DNA from: Rubrivivax sp.
Lineage (GTDB): Bacteria; Pseudomonadota; Gammaproteobacteria; Burkholderiales; Burkholderiaceae_C
Reading direction: 5' to 3'
Assembly (NCBI GenBank): GCA_027484825.1
Contig: JAIXSE010000033.1
Location: forward strand, 44,846 to 108,845
DNA: 64,000 nucleotides
Shown in pieces: positions 16,458 to 24,872 of this stretch. Made by a program: the position numbers and the translations under genes. Position 1 is the first letter of the stretch. The number at the start of each line of letters is the position of its first letter. The notes beneath the pieces were generated by a model. It was given only the letters and a program-made list of their open reading frames with translations. It made no database searches and was not told the origin of the DNA.

Positions 16458-16913
16458 TCAGGCGCGGAGCCAGGTGTAGTCGCCCATCGACAGGCTCTCG
16501 AACATCTCGTCTTCCGCCTGCAGGATGTTCTCGCGCCAATAGCGGCCATGCTCGACGTAATGGTTGATCGTGTCGGCCAGGTAGACCCCGTCCACACCTT
16601 CGAACATCGGCACCCGCACCACCAATAGAACGAGGCCCGTGTCGGCATCCAGGCCGAGCTGGGCCTGGTCCTGGGCGTACAGGCTGAGATTGGCCTCCAG
16701 CATCAGCCGGTAGACCCGCAGGCTGCGGCCGGAGGTGACACTACCGAAGGCAAAGTTCAGGTAGAGCGCGTCCGGGTCGTTCTCGTAATGTCCGAGCAGC
16801 ACCTCGAAGCCTTCGACCTCCAGCGCCTGGCGCGCCATGACGGCGCCGGCATCGGGCAGGCCCACGACATCGCACAGGTCTTGAATCAGGTGGTGGTACT
16901 GCTGCGGCGTCAT
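16458..16913 (-). CDS. hpaB: T3SS general export chaperone HpaB
   Basis: 151 residues, acidic, from ATG 16913, which overlaps the hpaA stop by 4 bases. The fold pattern (ALEVEGFEVLLGHYENDPDA, LYLNFAFGSV, LMLEANLSLYAQDQAQLGLD, then VPMFEGVDGVYLADTINHYV) is that of a CesT/HpaB class I-type chaperone. In Xanthomonas HpaB binds many effectors and is controlled by HpaA. It is the last gene of the minus-strand hrp operon and converges on the Bug gene. Confidence 0.85.
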   Translation of the reverse strand: MTPQQYHHLIQDLCDVVGLPDAGAVMARQALEVEGFEVLLGHYENDPDALYLNFAFGSVTSGRSLRVYRLMLEANLSLYAQDQAQLGLDADTGLVLLVVRVPMFEGVDGVYLADTINHYVEHGRYWRENILQAEDEMFESLSMGDYTWLRA

Positions 16914-17917
16914 GACGAGAGTTCCTTTCCGACCGTGTGGGCCTCGAGGGCCCGCTGCAGCAGGGCGTTGATGGCCGGGGAGGCACCTGGCCGAAACATG
17001 GCCCGGAAGGCGTCCAGCGGAAACAGCAGGTTCGCATGCTGCTGAGCCTGCGTGGCGGCGGGCGGACGTCCATGGGCCTGGCACCAGGCCACGCAGCTGG
17101 CACGAATGTCGGCGAGCGTCACTGGCGGTGCGTCTGGCCCGAGGTGGCGCGCCAGGGCGGCCTTGGCGGCGAGTCGCAATTCGGCGACGTTGGCCGAGGG
17201 ACTTGAGCTGAACGGATTCAGACGGCTGCCAGACCCTTGTGCCATGGATCCAGTCGACTGGGCTGGCGACGACGCCAATGCCGATGCTTGCGGCGACGGT
17301 ACAGGCCTTGTCGCCCCCGGGGCATCCGCACCGTGGAAGTACACCGACGCATACGCGCTCAGCAGCGCTGCCATGGGCAGTGGCGCGGCCTCACGCGGCG
17401 GTGACCGCAGCAGCACTGCCTCCGCCATCCGGCTTCGACGCAGCGCAGCCCCCTCCTGCACCGGGGGCTGCCGAGGCAGCGTCGGTGGCGCTGTGCCGTC
17501 AGCCGACGGTTGCGCGCCGGACGGATCCTGTCGCTGGGCCAGGGAGGATCGCTGTCCGCTCCGGCCCGCCGAAGCGCCCACGCTCCTGTCCGAACCCATC
17601 CCCACACCGCCCATCAGCCCCATGCCAGCGCCGCCGCCTTGCGTCCACGGGTCATCCGCCAGGCTGCGTGGATGCTCCTCCTCATGGTGCGCCCCGGCAG
17701 CAGCGGTTGAGGCCGGCCTCGGCCGTGCCCGAGGCGCCGGCCCGGTATTGCGCTTGGCCGGCAACTGCGCCCGCGGCGCATGCCGGTAGGCCACGCCCTT
17801 GTGCATGCCACCGGCATAGCCGCCGTGGCCATGCCGATGCCGATGGGCCTCCTGCGAGCCCGACGCCTGCTGGGCCTGCTGCGTCTCGGCGGACTGTCGT
17901 GCGCGGTCGAGCTTCAT
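16910..17917 (-). CDS. hpaA: T3SS control/secreted protein HpaA-like
   Basis: 335 residues. The first 220 or so are disordered, rich in Ser, Ala, Gly, Pro, Arg and His, with a His/Arg cluster near residue 27. The C-terminal 100 residues are ordered (LRLAAKAALARHLGPDAPPV, then HANLLFPLDAFRAMFRPG). HpaA lies between hrcS and hpaB in Hrp2 clusters, is itself secreted and releases HpaB for effector export. The call rests on position, 4-base coupling on both sides and the disordered-head layout. Confidence 0.7.
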   Translation of the reverse strand: MKLDRARQSAETQQAQQASGSQEAHRHRHGHGGYAGGMHKGVAYRHAPRAQLPAKRNTGPAPRARPRPASTAAAGAHHEEEHPRSLADDPWTQGGGAGMGLMGGVGMGSDRSVGASAGRSGQRSSLAQRQDPSGAQPSADGTAPPTLPRQPPVQEGAALRRSRMAEAVLLRSPPREAAPLPMAALLSAYASVYFHGADAPGATRPVPSPQASALASSPAQSTGSMAQGSGSRLNPFSSSPSANVAELRLAAKAALARHLGPDAPPVTLADIRASCVAWCQAHGRPPAATQAQQHANLLFPLDAFRAMFRPGASPAINALLQRALEAHTVGKELSS

Positions 17918-18177
17918 CGCTGGAAGATGGCGGTGAACAGGTTCTCACTGAACTTCATCAGGGTCGAGCCGGCCCATGGCGCGGTGACCACCACCACGCC
18001 GGTCACCGCCAGCAGCTTGATGCCCTGCGAGATGCTGGAATCCTGCAGCGACGTGATCGCCTGAAAAAACGACACCAGAAGCCCGATCACCGCCGACACC
18101 ACCACCGCCGGCAGCGACAGCACCACACACATCAGCAGCGCCTCGGACGTCAGCTGCACCACCACGTCATAGTTCAT
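17914..18177 (-). CDS. hrcS: T3SS export-gate protein HrcS (SctS)
   Basis: 87 residues with two membrane helices (ALLMCVVLSLPAVVVSAVIG and GIKLLAVTGVVVVTAPWAGS) around the conserved loop SFFQAITSLQDSSISQ. Matches the family length of about 86-88. Together with HrcR and HrcT it makes the export gate. Confidence 0.97.
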   Translation of the reverse strand: MNYDVVVQLTSEALLMCVVLSLPAVVVSAVIGLLVSFFQAITSLQDSSISQGIKLLAVTGVVVVTAPWAGSTLMKFSENLFTAIFQR

Positions 18178-18210
18178 TCGCGTGCTCCTTCGGGTTGCGG
18201 CATCACGACC

Positions 18211-18870
18211 TCATCGATAGGTGAGCACCAGCCCATGCACCAGCCGCGACCAGCCGTCCAACGTCACGAAGAGCAGCAGCTTGAACGGAATGGCCACATT
18301 GCTGGGCGTCACCTGCGACAGGCCCATGGCCAGCAGCACATTGGCGATCACGATGTCGATCACGATGAAGGCCAGATACAGCAGAAAGCCGATGCGAAAG
18401 GCCGCCGTCAGCTCGCTCAGCAGGAAGGCCGGCGCCAGCACGATCAGGTCGTCCTTCTTCAGCGCAGCCGCCTGCTCACCGGGCCAGATGAGGCTGGCCG
18501 AGCGCAGGAAGAACTGCTTCTCGCGCTCCTCCGCATGTTTGTCCAGGAAGCGGCGGAAGGGCTCGCGGGCGGCGTCGGCGGCCTGCATCATGGTCTGCGT
18601 ACTGCTGCCAGTGCTGCCGCTGGCGGACTGGAAGCCCTTGCCCGCATCCATGAAGACCGGCGCCATGATGTAGCACGAGATGATGATGGCCACGCCGTTG
18701 AGCACCATGTTGGGCGGCACCTGCTGCACGCCGATGGCGTTGCGCAGCAGCCCCAGCACGATGGCGATCTTGGTGTAGGAGGTGACCACCATGGCCGCAA
18801 ACGGCAGCGCCGCCAGCGCCAGCAGCACCAGGAAGAGGGCGACCGGATCAGCGTGCTGCAGCGGCGTCAT
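18211..18870 (-). CDS. hrcR: T3SS export-gate protein HrcR (SctR)
   Basis: 219 residues from ATG 18870; a TTG four codons upstream (18882) is the alternative. Both overlap the end of hrcQ. Conserved signature: MVVTSYTKIAIVLGLLRNA followed by GVQQVPPNMVLNG. Four membrane helices are evident, with a periplasmic loop rich in Ser and Thr. It is the core export-gate subunit, encoded directly before hrcS. Confidence 0.96.
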   Translation of the reverse strand: MTPLQHADPVALFLVLLALAALPFAAMVVTSYTKIAIVLGLLRNAIGVQQVPPNMVLNGVAIIISCYIMAPVFMDAGKGFQSASGSTGSSTQTMMQAADAAREPFRRFLDKHAEEREKQFFLRSASLIWPGEQAAALKKDDLIVLAPAFLLSELTAAFRIGFLLYLAFIVIDIVIANVLLAMGLSQVTPSNVAIPFKLLLFVTLDGWSRLVHGLVLTYR

Positions 18871-19975
18871 GGGCAAACTCAAGCCGGGTGATGCGCACGC
18901 CCAGCTGGTCGCCGATGGCGATCAACTGGCCCGAGCCCAGGGTGCGGCCCTGGCAGACCAGCCGCACCTGGGCCTGCGCCAGCGGCACCGCCAGCTCCAC
19001 CGCATAGCCGGGCTGCATGCTGGCCAGCTCCGCCAGACTCACCCGGGCGGTGTCCAGTTCAAAGGCCACCGGCAGCTCCAGGGTCTCGAGCGCGCCCACC
19101 ACCGGCGGCGCTTCCAGGCCATGCACGCCGTCCTCCGGCTGGGAAGAGGCCGGATCGTCGGCAACGGTGGGTGCTTCGGCAAGATGCACGGTGAACTCCT
19201 GAAGGTCGATGAAGAGGCGGGCCTGCAGCACCCGTCCGATGCCGCAGCGCAGCAGCGGTCCGCTGGCGTCGGCCAGCACGGCATCGCCGGGCTGCAGGGA
19301 GCGCAGCACGGACAGCGGCAGGGAGCGGGTGAACAGCCGCAGCACCGGGCGCAACGGCCAGGTCGCCAAGGGCGACAGATCCGCGCCCAGCGAGGCCATC
19401 AGGCGGCTCAACCGGTCCAGCACAGCGGGGTCAGCGTCCAGCAGCGCCACCGGCAGGCCGCCGCCCTGGATGCAGGGCAGGCGACCCGGCCAGGGCGCAT
19501 CGGGCAGGGCCTCGGGCTGGATCTCGACCACTCGCAGGGGCCCCAGGGCTGGCGCCAATGCCTCGGCCCAATCGTCCAGCAAGTGCGTCACGAGGGCGCA
19601 AGCCACGTCTTGCGGCTGATGGGCCAGGGCCAGTTGCAGGGCAGGGCTGTCCGAGGGGTCCAGGCCAAGGCGCAGGCGCCCGGCGTCCGAGTCCACCGTC
19701 AAGGCCCATATGGGCGTGGGCGCTCGCATCGCCACACCCAGGCTCTCATGGGCCAGCGTGGCCCGCAGCCAGGCGGCAAAACGCGCATCCTGGGTGATGC
19801 GCAGCAGCGCGGCCTGCTCGGGCGAGAGGCGCGGCAGGCGGCCCACCAGTGCGTCGGCCTGGGGGGCGGCGTGCGGGGTGACCCGAACGGCTGAAAGCGC
19901 CGCGCCCACGGCGTTTGTCTCCGACTCCGCCGTCGGCACACCGGGCGCTTTGACGCTGGAGGGCAGTGAGGTCAT
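18848..19975 (-). CDS. hrcQ: T3SS C-ring protein HrcQ (SctQ)
   Basis: 375 residues from ATG 19975, coupled to the hpaP stop (ATGA). Variable N-terminus, then a C-terminal SpoA/FliN-like domain (about residues 300-375: LETLELPVAFELDTARVSLA, GYAVELAVPL, GQLIAIGDQLGVRITRL). A single full-length HrcQ is present, not the split HrcQA/QB of P. syringae. It forms the cytoplasmic sorting platform with HrpB4, HrcL and HrcN. Confidence 0.93.
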   Translation of the reverse strand: MTSLPSSVKAPGVPTAESETNAVGAALSAVRVTPHAAPQADALVGRLPRLSPEQAALLRITQDARFAAWLRATLAHESLGVAMRAPTPIWALTVDSDAGRLRLGLDPSDSPALQLALAHQPQDVACALVTHLLDDWAEALAPALGPLRVVEIQPEALPDAPWPGRLPCIQGGGLPVALLDADPAVLDRLSRLMASLGADLSPLATWPLRPVLRLFTRSLPLSVLRSLQPGDAVLADASGPLLRCGIGRVLQARLFIDLQEFTVHLAEAPTVADDPASSQPEDGVHGLEAPPVVGALETLELPVAFELDTARVSLAELASMQPGYAVELAVPLAQAQVRLVCQGRTLGSGQLIAIGDQLGVRITRLEFAHDAAAAR

Positions 19976-20793
19976 GTGAGTTCGATGTCGATATGCCGGT
20001 CGCCCGGCAGGTCGCGGCTCAGCAGGCGGTGCAGCTGCGACTGATGGGCCGAAATTAGGGCGTAGGACTGGGTCGACTGCGTGCTGAAGCGAAGCTGCAG
20101 GTGATGGCGCGAAAACGTCATGCGAAGCTCGGTGTGGGGCAGGGCGGCGCTGTCGATCGGCACCTGGATGGTCCAGCTGTGAAAACTCGGGTCGCTGCCG
20201 GTGCACAGCGTCAGCACCGTGTCCGCCAGGCCGCTGGCCCAGTCGTTCGGGAGCTCGTGGAGGGCGGGCGCCGATGCCACGGGCGGTAGCCGCAGTTCGG
20301 GGATGGGGAGGGGCTGGAGATCAAGCCTGGGTGGCGGCGCCGCGGCCTTCGATGCGGGGCCGGGGGCAGCAGAGTCGGTGGCCTCGGGCGGGCTGGTCAG
20401 ATCGCCGTCCGCATCGGCATCGTCGTGGTGGCGTGAGGGCTTTCGCAACACGGCGGAGGCGCCCCCCACACCGGCACGTGCGCGTGTGGGCTCATGCTGG
20501 GTCCCCGACAGTCCGGGTGTGGCGCGCCCGGCACCGAGCGATGCTGGGTTCTCGCTGTGTCTTGCAGGCCCTTCCATCGTCGCGAGGCCGACGGTCCCAC
20601 CCAGGTTCGCGCCCACGCCTTCCCCGACACCGGCCTCTGCGCCCATCCCCCCAGCCGACCGCCTCGGCCCCGACAGCGCGCGCCGGAACCGCTCTTCATG
20701 CCGGGGGTCCACCGGACGGGACGCCGTGGCCGCAGCAGGAAGCTCCCCCACCACCAGCCGACGGATGCGCCGGATCTCCTCGTCCGTCATCAC
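19972..20793 (-). CDS. hpaP: T3SS substrate-specificity-switch protein HpaP/HpaC-like (SctP)
   Basis: 273 residues. The first 170 or so are disordered and Pro/Arg/Gly-rich; the ordered C-terminal 100 contain NDWASGLADTVLTLCTGSD and LRMTFSRHHLQLRFSTQSTQ, with the FliK/HpaP-like beta pattern. It lies between hrcV and hrcQ, exactly where hpaP (hpaC in Xanthomonas) belongs. The family switches secretion from early (pilus) to late (translocon, effector) substrates through HrcU. Confidence 0.8.
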   Translation of the reverse strand: MMTDEEIRRIRRLVVGELPAAATASRPVDPRHEERFRRALSGPRRSAGGMGAEAGVGEGVGANLGGTVGLATMEGPARHSENPASLGAGRATPGLSGTQHEPTRARAGVGGASAVLRKPSRHHDDADADGDLTSPPEATDSAAPGPASKAAAPPPRLDLQPLPIPELRLPPVASAPALHELPNDWASGLADTVLTLCTGSDPSFHSWTIQVPIDSAALPHTELRMTFSRHHLQLRFSTQSTQSYALISAHQSQLHRLLSRDLPGDRHIDIELT

Positions 20794-20803
20794 CGCCGCC
20801 GGG

Positions 20804-22870
20804 TCACATCACCACCCGGCCCAGCGGCCGCAACTCCACCTGGTGGCCCAGCTCCTGGTAGGAGTAGACCCGCAGGCTCTCCAGCCGCGTCTCGATGATC
20901 TTCTTCACATAGCGCCGGATGTCCATCGACGTCACCACCGCCACGCCCGCTTCCGGGGCCGCGCCCGCAATCTGCATCACCTTCTCGGTGATGGCCGCGG
21001 CGCTTTCCGGCGCCATGGCCAGGTAGTTGCCGGTCGGGGTCGGCTTGATGCATTGGCGGATGGCCTGCTCCACGGCGGCATCCAGCAAGATGGCCGACAC
21101 ATAGGGCTTGCCGGCGCCGGCCTCGAAGGCCAGATAACGGCCCAGGTCCCCGCGCACATATTCGGTGAGCAGCAGCATGTCCTTTTCTTTCGGGCCCCAG
21201 GTGATGAGGCTTTCGAAGATGCTGCGCACATTGCGGATGGGCACCTGTTCCTCCAGCAGGCGGCGCATCACCTCCGCAATGCGCTGCACTGGCAGGATCT
21301 TCTGCACCTCGGCCACCAGGCCCGGATAGTCGGCGGTGGCCTTGTCCACGATCCACTGAATCTCCTGCACGCCCATGAACTGGTGGGCATTGCGGCGCAG
21401 CAGCAGCATGACCTGGCGGGCCATGACCTGCTCGATGTCCAGGCACTTGCCGCGCTCGGCCTCCGGAATGTCCGCGGCGGGCATCCATCGCGATTCCGCC
21501 TGCTCCAGCACCGGCCCGTGGGCTTGCGCCTTCGTGGCCCAGGCCTCGCTCCCGAGCCCCTGCGGCACCAACAGCAAACGGCCCGGCAGTTCCACATGGC
21601 GCACCGGCACATCGTTGATCAGCACCTCGAAGCGCAGAGCCTCCAGCGCGGCATCCACCCACATGCACACGCCGGGGAAGGGCACGCCCAGCATCGACTG
21701 CAACTGCACCCGCTCGCGCTCCATCGCCTGATCCAGCTGATGCGGCATCAACAGCGCGGCCAGCGCCGGTGACATGCGCACCGCCAGCGGCCGCGAAAAA
21801 TGCGGTGCCTCCTGCATGATCGACGGCGCATCCCCTTTGGCGCCCTCGCGCTGCAAGGCGGCAATCGGCGCGGACAAACTCTGCGCCTCGCCCGAGCGGC
21901 GCTGCCGCGACAGGTAGCGCCCCGCCGCTGCCAGCCCCGCCCCCAGCATCAGGAACTGCACCGCCGGGAAGCCGGGCACCGCCGCAAACGCCACCACCAG
22001 ACCGGCGGCCAGATACATCGCCCGCACATTGGCCGTCATCTGCGCCACGATCTCCTGGCCCAGCGAGCGCGGCTTCTTTTGATGCTCGTCCGCCACCCGG
22101 GTGATCAGTACACCGGCGGCCACGCAAATGAACAGCGACGGAATCTGCGACACCATCGCATCCCCGATGGACAGTACCGCAAACCGGTTGGCCGCTTCAC
22201 CGGCCGTCATGCCGTGGTAGAGGATGCCCACCACGATCCCCGCCAGGATGTTGACCAGGGTGATGATCAGCCCGGCGATGGCATCGCCCTTCACGAACTT
22301 CATGGCGCCGTCCATGCCGCCATGCATCTGGCTTTCCATGCCCAGCAGGGCCCGCTTGCGGCGTGCCTCGTCACCCGTCAGAAGCCCGGCGCGCAGGTCG
22401 GCGTCGATGCTCATCTGCTTGCCCGGCATGGCGTCCAGCGTGAAGCGCGCACCGACTTCCGCCACCCGCTCCGAGCCCTTGGAGATGACGATGAACTGCA
22501 CCACCGTGATGATGATGAACACCACGATGCCCACCACCAGGTTGCCGCCCACCACCAGCTCGCCGAAGCTCTCGATCAGATGGCCCGCATCGGCATGCAG
22601 CAGGATGGACTTGGTGGAGGCGATGTTGAGGGACAGCCGGAACAGCGTGGTGAACAGCAGCAGCGACGGGAAGGACGACAGGGCCACCGCATTCGGGATG
22701 AACAGCGAGGTCATCAGCAGCAGTACGCTGATGGCCAGGTTGACGGCCAGCAGGCTGTCGATGGCCACGGTGGGCAGCGGCAGGATCATCAGGCCCACGA
22801 TGGCCACGACCAGCAGGCTCATGGCCAGGTCGTTGCCCAGGGTGCTCTTGTCGCTCAGGGCGTTGCTCAT
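20804..22870 (-). CDS. hrcV: T3SS major export apparatus protein HrcV (SctV)
   Basis: 688 residues, the family length. The N-terminal half has about eight membrane helices with the FHIPEP signature region GARFTLDAMPGKQMSIDADL. The large cytoplasmic C-terminal domain (from about residue 350) forms the nonameric ring that receives substrates, with conserved TEYVRGDLGRYLA and RRYVKKIIETRL. It overlaps hrcU by 4 bases. Confidence 0.98.
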   Translation of the reverse strand: MSNALSDKSTLGNDLAMSLLVVAIVGLMILPLPTVAIDSLLAVNLAISVLLLMTSLFIPNAVALSSFPSLLLFTTLFRLSLNIASTKSILLHADAGHLIESFGELVVGGNLVVGIVVFIIITVVQFIVISKGSERVAEVGARFTLDAMPGKQMSIDADLRAGLLTGDEARRKRALLGMESQMHGGMDGAMKFVKGDAIAGLIITLVNILAGIVVGILYHGMTAGEAANRFAVLSIGDAMVSQIPSLFICVAAGVLITRVADEHQKKPRSLGQEIVAQMTANVRAMYLAAGLVVAFAAVPGFPAVQFLMLGAGLAAAGRYLSRQRRSGEAQSLSAPIAALQREGAKGDAPSIMQEAPHFSRPLAVRMSPALAALLMPHQLDQAMERERVQLQSMLGVPFPGVCMWVDAALEALRFEVLINDVPVRHVELPGRLLLVPQGLGSEAWATKAQAHGPVLEQAESRWMPAADIPEAERGKCLDIEQVMARQVMLLLRRNAHQFMGVQEIQWIVDKATADYPGLVAEVQKILPVQRIAEVMRRLLEEQVPIRNVRSIFESLITWGPKEKDMLLLTEYVRGDLGRYLAFEAGAGKPYVSAILLDAAVEQAIRQCIKPTPTGNYLAMAPESAAAITEKVMQIAGAAPEAGVAVVTSMDIRRYVKKIIETRLESLRVYSYQELGHQVELRPLGRVVM

Positions 22871-23979
22871 GCTGTGTCTCCGCGGGTCACTGGGGGCGTG
22901 GCAGGCGTGTGAGGGGAGAGGCTGGACGGTCGGGCGGTGCCGGCGGCGTCCAGCATGGCCACCCAGCGCAGCACGGTGGCCACGCCTTCGAAGAGGGCTT
23001 CCGGCACGGTGTCGTCCACCGGCACCTTGAACAGGGCGCGGGCCAGCGGTGGGTCGCCCACGATGGGCACGCCAGCGGCTTCCGCAATGCGGCGGATCTC
23101 CATGGCCTGGTCGTCGGCGCCCTTGGCCACGATCACCGGCAGCGGCGTCTCACCCGGCCGGTAGCGCAGGGCCACCGCATAGTGGGTCGGATTGGTCACC
23201 ACCACCGAGGCCTGGGGCACCGTGCGGGCCGGATTGCCGTTGGCGATCTCGTGCGCCAGGCGCTTGCGCTGGCCCTTGAGCATCGGGTCGCCTTCCATCT
23301 CCTTGTATTCACGCTTGACCTCGTCCTTGTCCATGCGCTGGTCGCGGATGAAGAGCCAGCGCTGCAGGGCGAAGTCGATCGGTCCGATCACGATCAACGT
23401 GATGGTGCTGGCCACCAGCAGCTTGAGCAGAGCGCTCCAGCCAATCGCCGCCACGCCCATCGGGGTCTGCGTGGCAGCGCCCACCATCAACGGCACCAGT
23501 CCCACCGTGATGAGGGCGACCACGCAGCCCACAAAGATCGCTTTGAAGACGGTCTTGACCAGCTCGATGATGGAGCGCAGCGAGATCAGCTTCTTCAGCC
23601 CGGCACCGGGATTGACCTTGTCGAAATTGGGCGTGATGGGCTCGAAGCTGATGTTGAAGCCCACCTGCGCAAAGGACGCAACAAAGCCGGTGGCAATGGC
23701 CGCCGCGAGGAAGGGCAGCACGATCCACAGCCCTTCGATGGCCATGTCGTAGGCGATGACCAGCACGTCGGTGTCGCTGCGCACGCCGACAGCTGCGCCG
23801 CTGGCCAGGGCGAACAGCCGCTCCAGGTGGGGCAAGGCCGTTGAGGCGGCCGCGGTCAGGCAGACCGTCATCACCAGCAGCGCGGCGGCAGCATTGATGT
23901 CCTGGCTCTTGGGCGACTGGCCCTTCTTCTTCGCGTCGTCCAGCTTTTTCTGGCTGGGCTGTTCGGTCTTCTCGGCCAT
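22867..23979 (-). CDS. hrcU: T3SS autocleaved switch protein HrcU (SctU)
   Basis: 370 residues: four N-terminal membrane helices, then a cytoplasmic domain with the autocleavage motif NPTH at residues 263-266 (VVTNPTHYAVALRY). Conserved start EKTEQPSQKKLDDAKKKGQ. Cleavage between Asn and Pro allows the substrate switch together with HpaP. Starts 3 bases after the GNAT gene. Confidence 0.97.
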   Translation of the reverse strand: MAEKTEQPSQKKLDDAKKKGQSPKSQDINAAAALLVMTVCLTAAASTALPHLERLFALASGAAVGVRSDTDVLVIAYDMAIEGLWIVLPFLAAAIATGFVASFAQVGFNISFEPITPNFDKVNPGAGLKKLISLRSIIELVKTVFKAIFVGCVVALITVGLVPLMVGAATQTPMGVAAIGWSALLKLLVASTITLIVIGPIDFALQRWLFIRDQRMDKDEVKREYKEMEGDPMLKGQRKRLAHEIANGNPARTVPQASVVVTNPTHYAVALRYRPGETPLPVIVAKGADDQAMEIRRIAEAAGVPIVGDPPLARALFKVPVDDTVPEALFEGVATVLRWVAMLDAAGTARPSSLSPHTPATPPVTRGDTA

Positions 23980-23982
23980 GGG

Positions 23983-24645
23983 TCAGGAGGCGGGCTGGTC
24001 GGGTAGCGTCATGCCCAACATCAGGAGGTCGCGTCGCTTGCCGAACGCGAGGATGGCCCCGGGCAGCCGCCCCCAGGACTGAAAGCCCAGATGCCGCAGC
24101 ACGCCCAGGCTTGCGGCGTTGTCGCTCCAGACGGTGGCCAGCAGGCGGTCCACCTGCCAGTCCGGCGCCTGGCGGATGAGATGCCGCACCATCTGCGTCC
24201 CGACGCCGTGGCCGCGCCAGCGCGGCGCGACGTAGTAGGCGAATTCAAACAGCGAGGACAGGCCAGGCCGCTCGTGCATGCCCAGCGAGCCCATCCAGCC
24301 CGCGATCTCCCCGTCGATCCGCGCCACCAGCATCGGGCGCCGGTAGACCTGATGGACCAGGATGATGCGCCGGGCCATGGGCACGCTGAGCGGGCCCAGG
24401 TAGTTGGCCTCGGGCTGGGCGTCCATGTCCTTCACCCGTGCCATCTCGTCGGCCAGCCAGCGGGCACCGGCCTCCGGCGTGACGCCGCCCGGCTGGTAGG
24501 GCTGGGTGCGCAGCGAGGCGTTGTAGATGGCGGCCACCGCCCACGCGTCTTCCGTCGTGGCCGGACGCAGATCGGCGCGGCAAGGCTTGGGCAACAGCGA
24601 CAGATCAACCGGGGACAGATCAACCGGGGACAGCACAGCGGACAC
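23983..24645 (-). CDS. GNAT-family N-acetyltransferase at the head of the hrp operon
   Basis: 220 residues; GTG 24645 has AAGGAG 8 bases upstream. GNAT fold: RPATTEDAWAVAAIYNASLR at the start, acetyl-CoA loop YVAPRWRGHGVGTQMVRHLI (Q/RxxGxG/A-like motif A), and SDNAASLGVLRHLGFQSWGR. It is close to the phosphinothricin acetyltransferase-like group. It is the first cistron after a perfect PIP box and lies 3 bases from hrcU, so it should be co-induced with the secretion machine. Its role could be modification of a T3SS protein or detoxification, and export is possible but unproven. The N-terminal SPVDLSPVDLS reflects a 15-bp tandem duplication at 24601-24630. Confidence 0.85.
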   Translation of the reverse strand: MSAVLSPVDLSPVDLSLLPKPCRADLRPATTEDAWAVAAIYNASLRTQPYQPGGVTPEAGARWLADEMARVKDMDAQPEANYLGPLSVPMARRIILVHQVYRRPMLVARIDGEIAGWMGSLGMHERPGLSSLFEFAYYVAPRWRGHGVGTQMVRHLIRQAPDWQVDRLLATVWSDNAASLGVLRHLGFQSWGRLPGAILAFGKRRDLLMLGMTLPDQPAS

Positions 24646-24668
24646 GGCAGCTCCTTGTGTTCACGTCC

Positions 24669-24730
24669 ACTGTGGCGGGGGCGATGCGGCCGGCCTGCAT
24701 CCCGGGCGAAGCCCTGTGCAGACATGCGAA
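24669..24730 (-). promoter_or_regulatory. Perfect PIP (hrpII) box plus -10 for the GNAT-hrcU...hpaB operon
   Basis: On the minus strand TTCGC (24730-24726), 15 bases, TTCGC (24710-24706), then 31 bases and CACAGT (24674-24669), which fits the YANNNT -10. This is the full HrpX/HrpB-dependent promoter consensus (TTCG-N16-TTCG, -10 at 30-32 bases). The GTG of the first gene lies 23 bases further on. The likely activator, an HrpB/HrpX-like AraC protein, is encoded divergently just beside it. Confidence 0.85.
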
Positions 24731-24872
24731 CTGCGGTCCGTGTCGCGCCGGTTGAGGATTGTTGAGGATTTCATTGAGAAGACATGAGGCCATCACGTCG
24801 GCCCTCTGCCTAGGATTTCGCAACGATGCGCTGTGGCGGTGCATCGAGCATCCAATGAAGCAGGGAGTTCAT

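Noticed and set aside
20201..21772. Long + strand frame across hrcV and hpaP
   Set aside because: His/Arg-rich antisense shadow of hrcV; hrcV has full family conservation.
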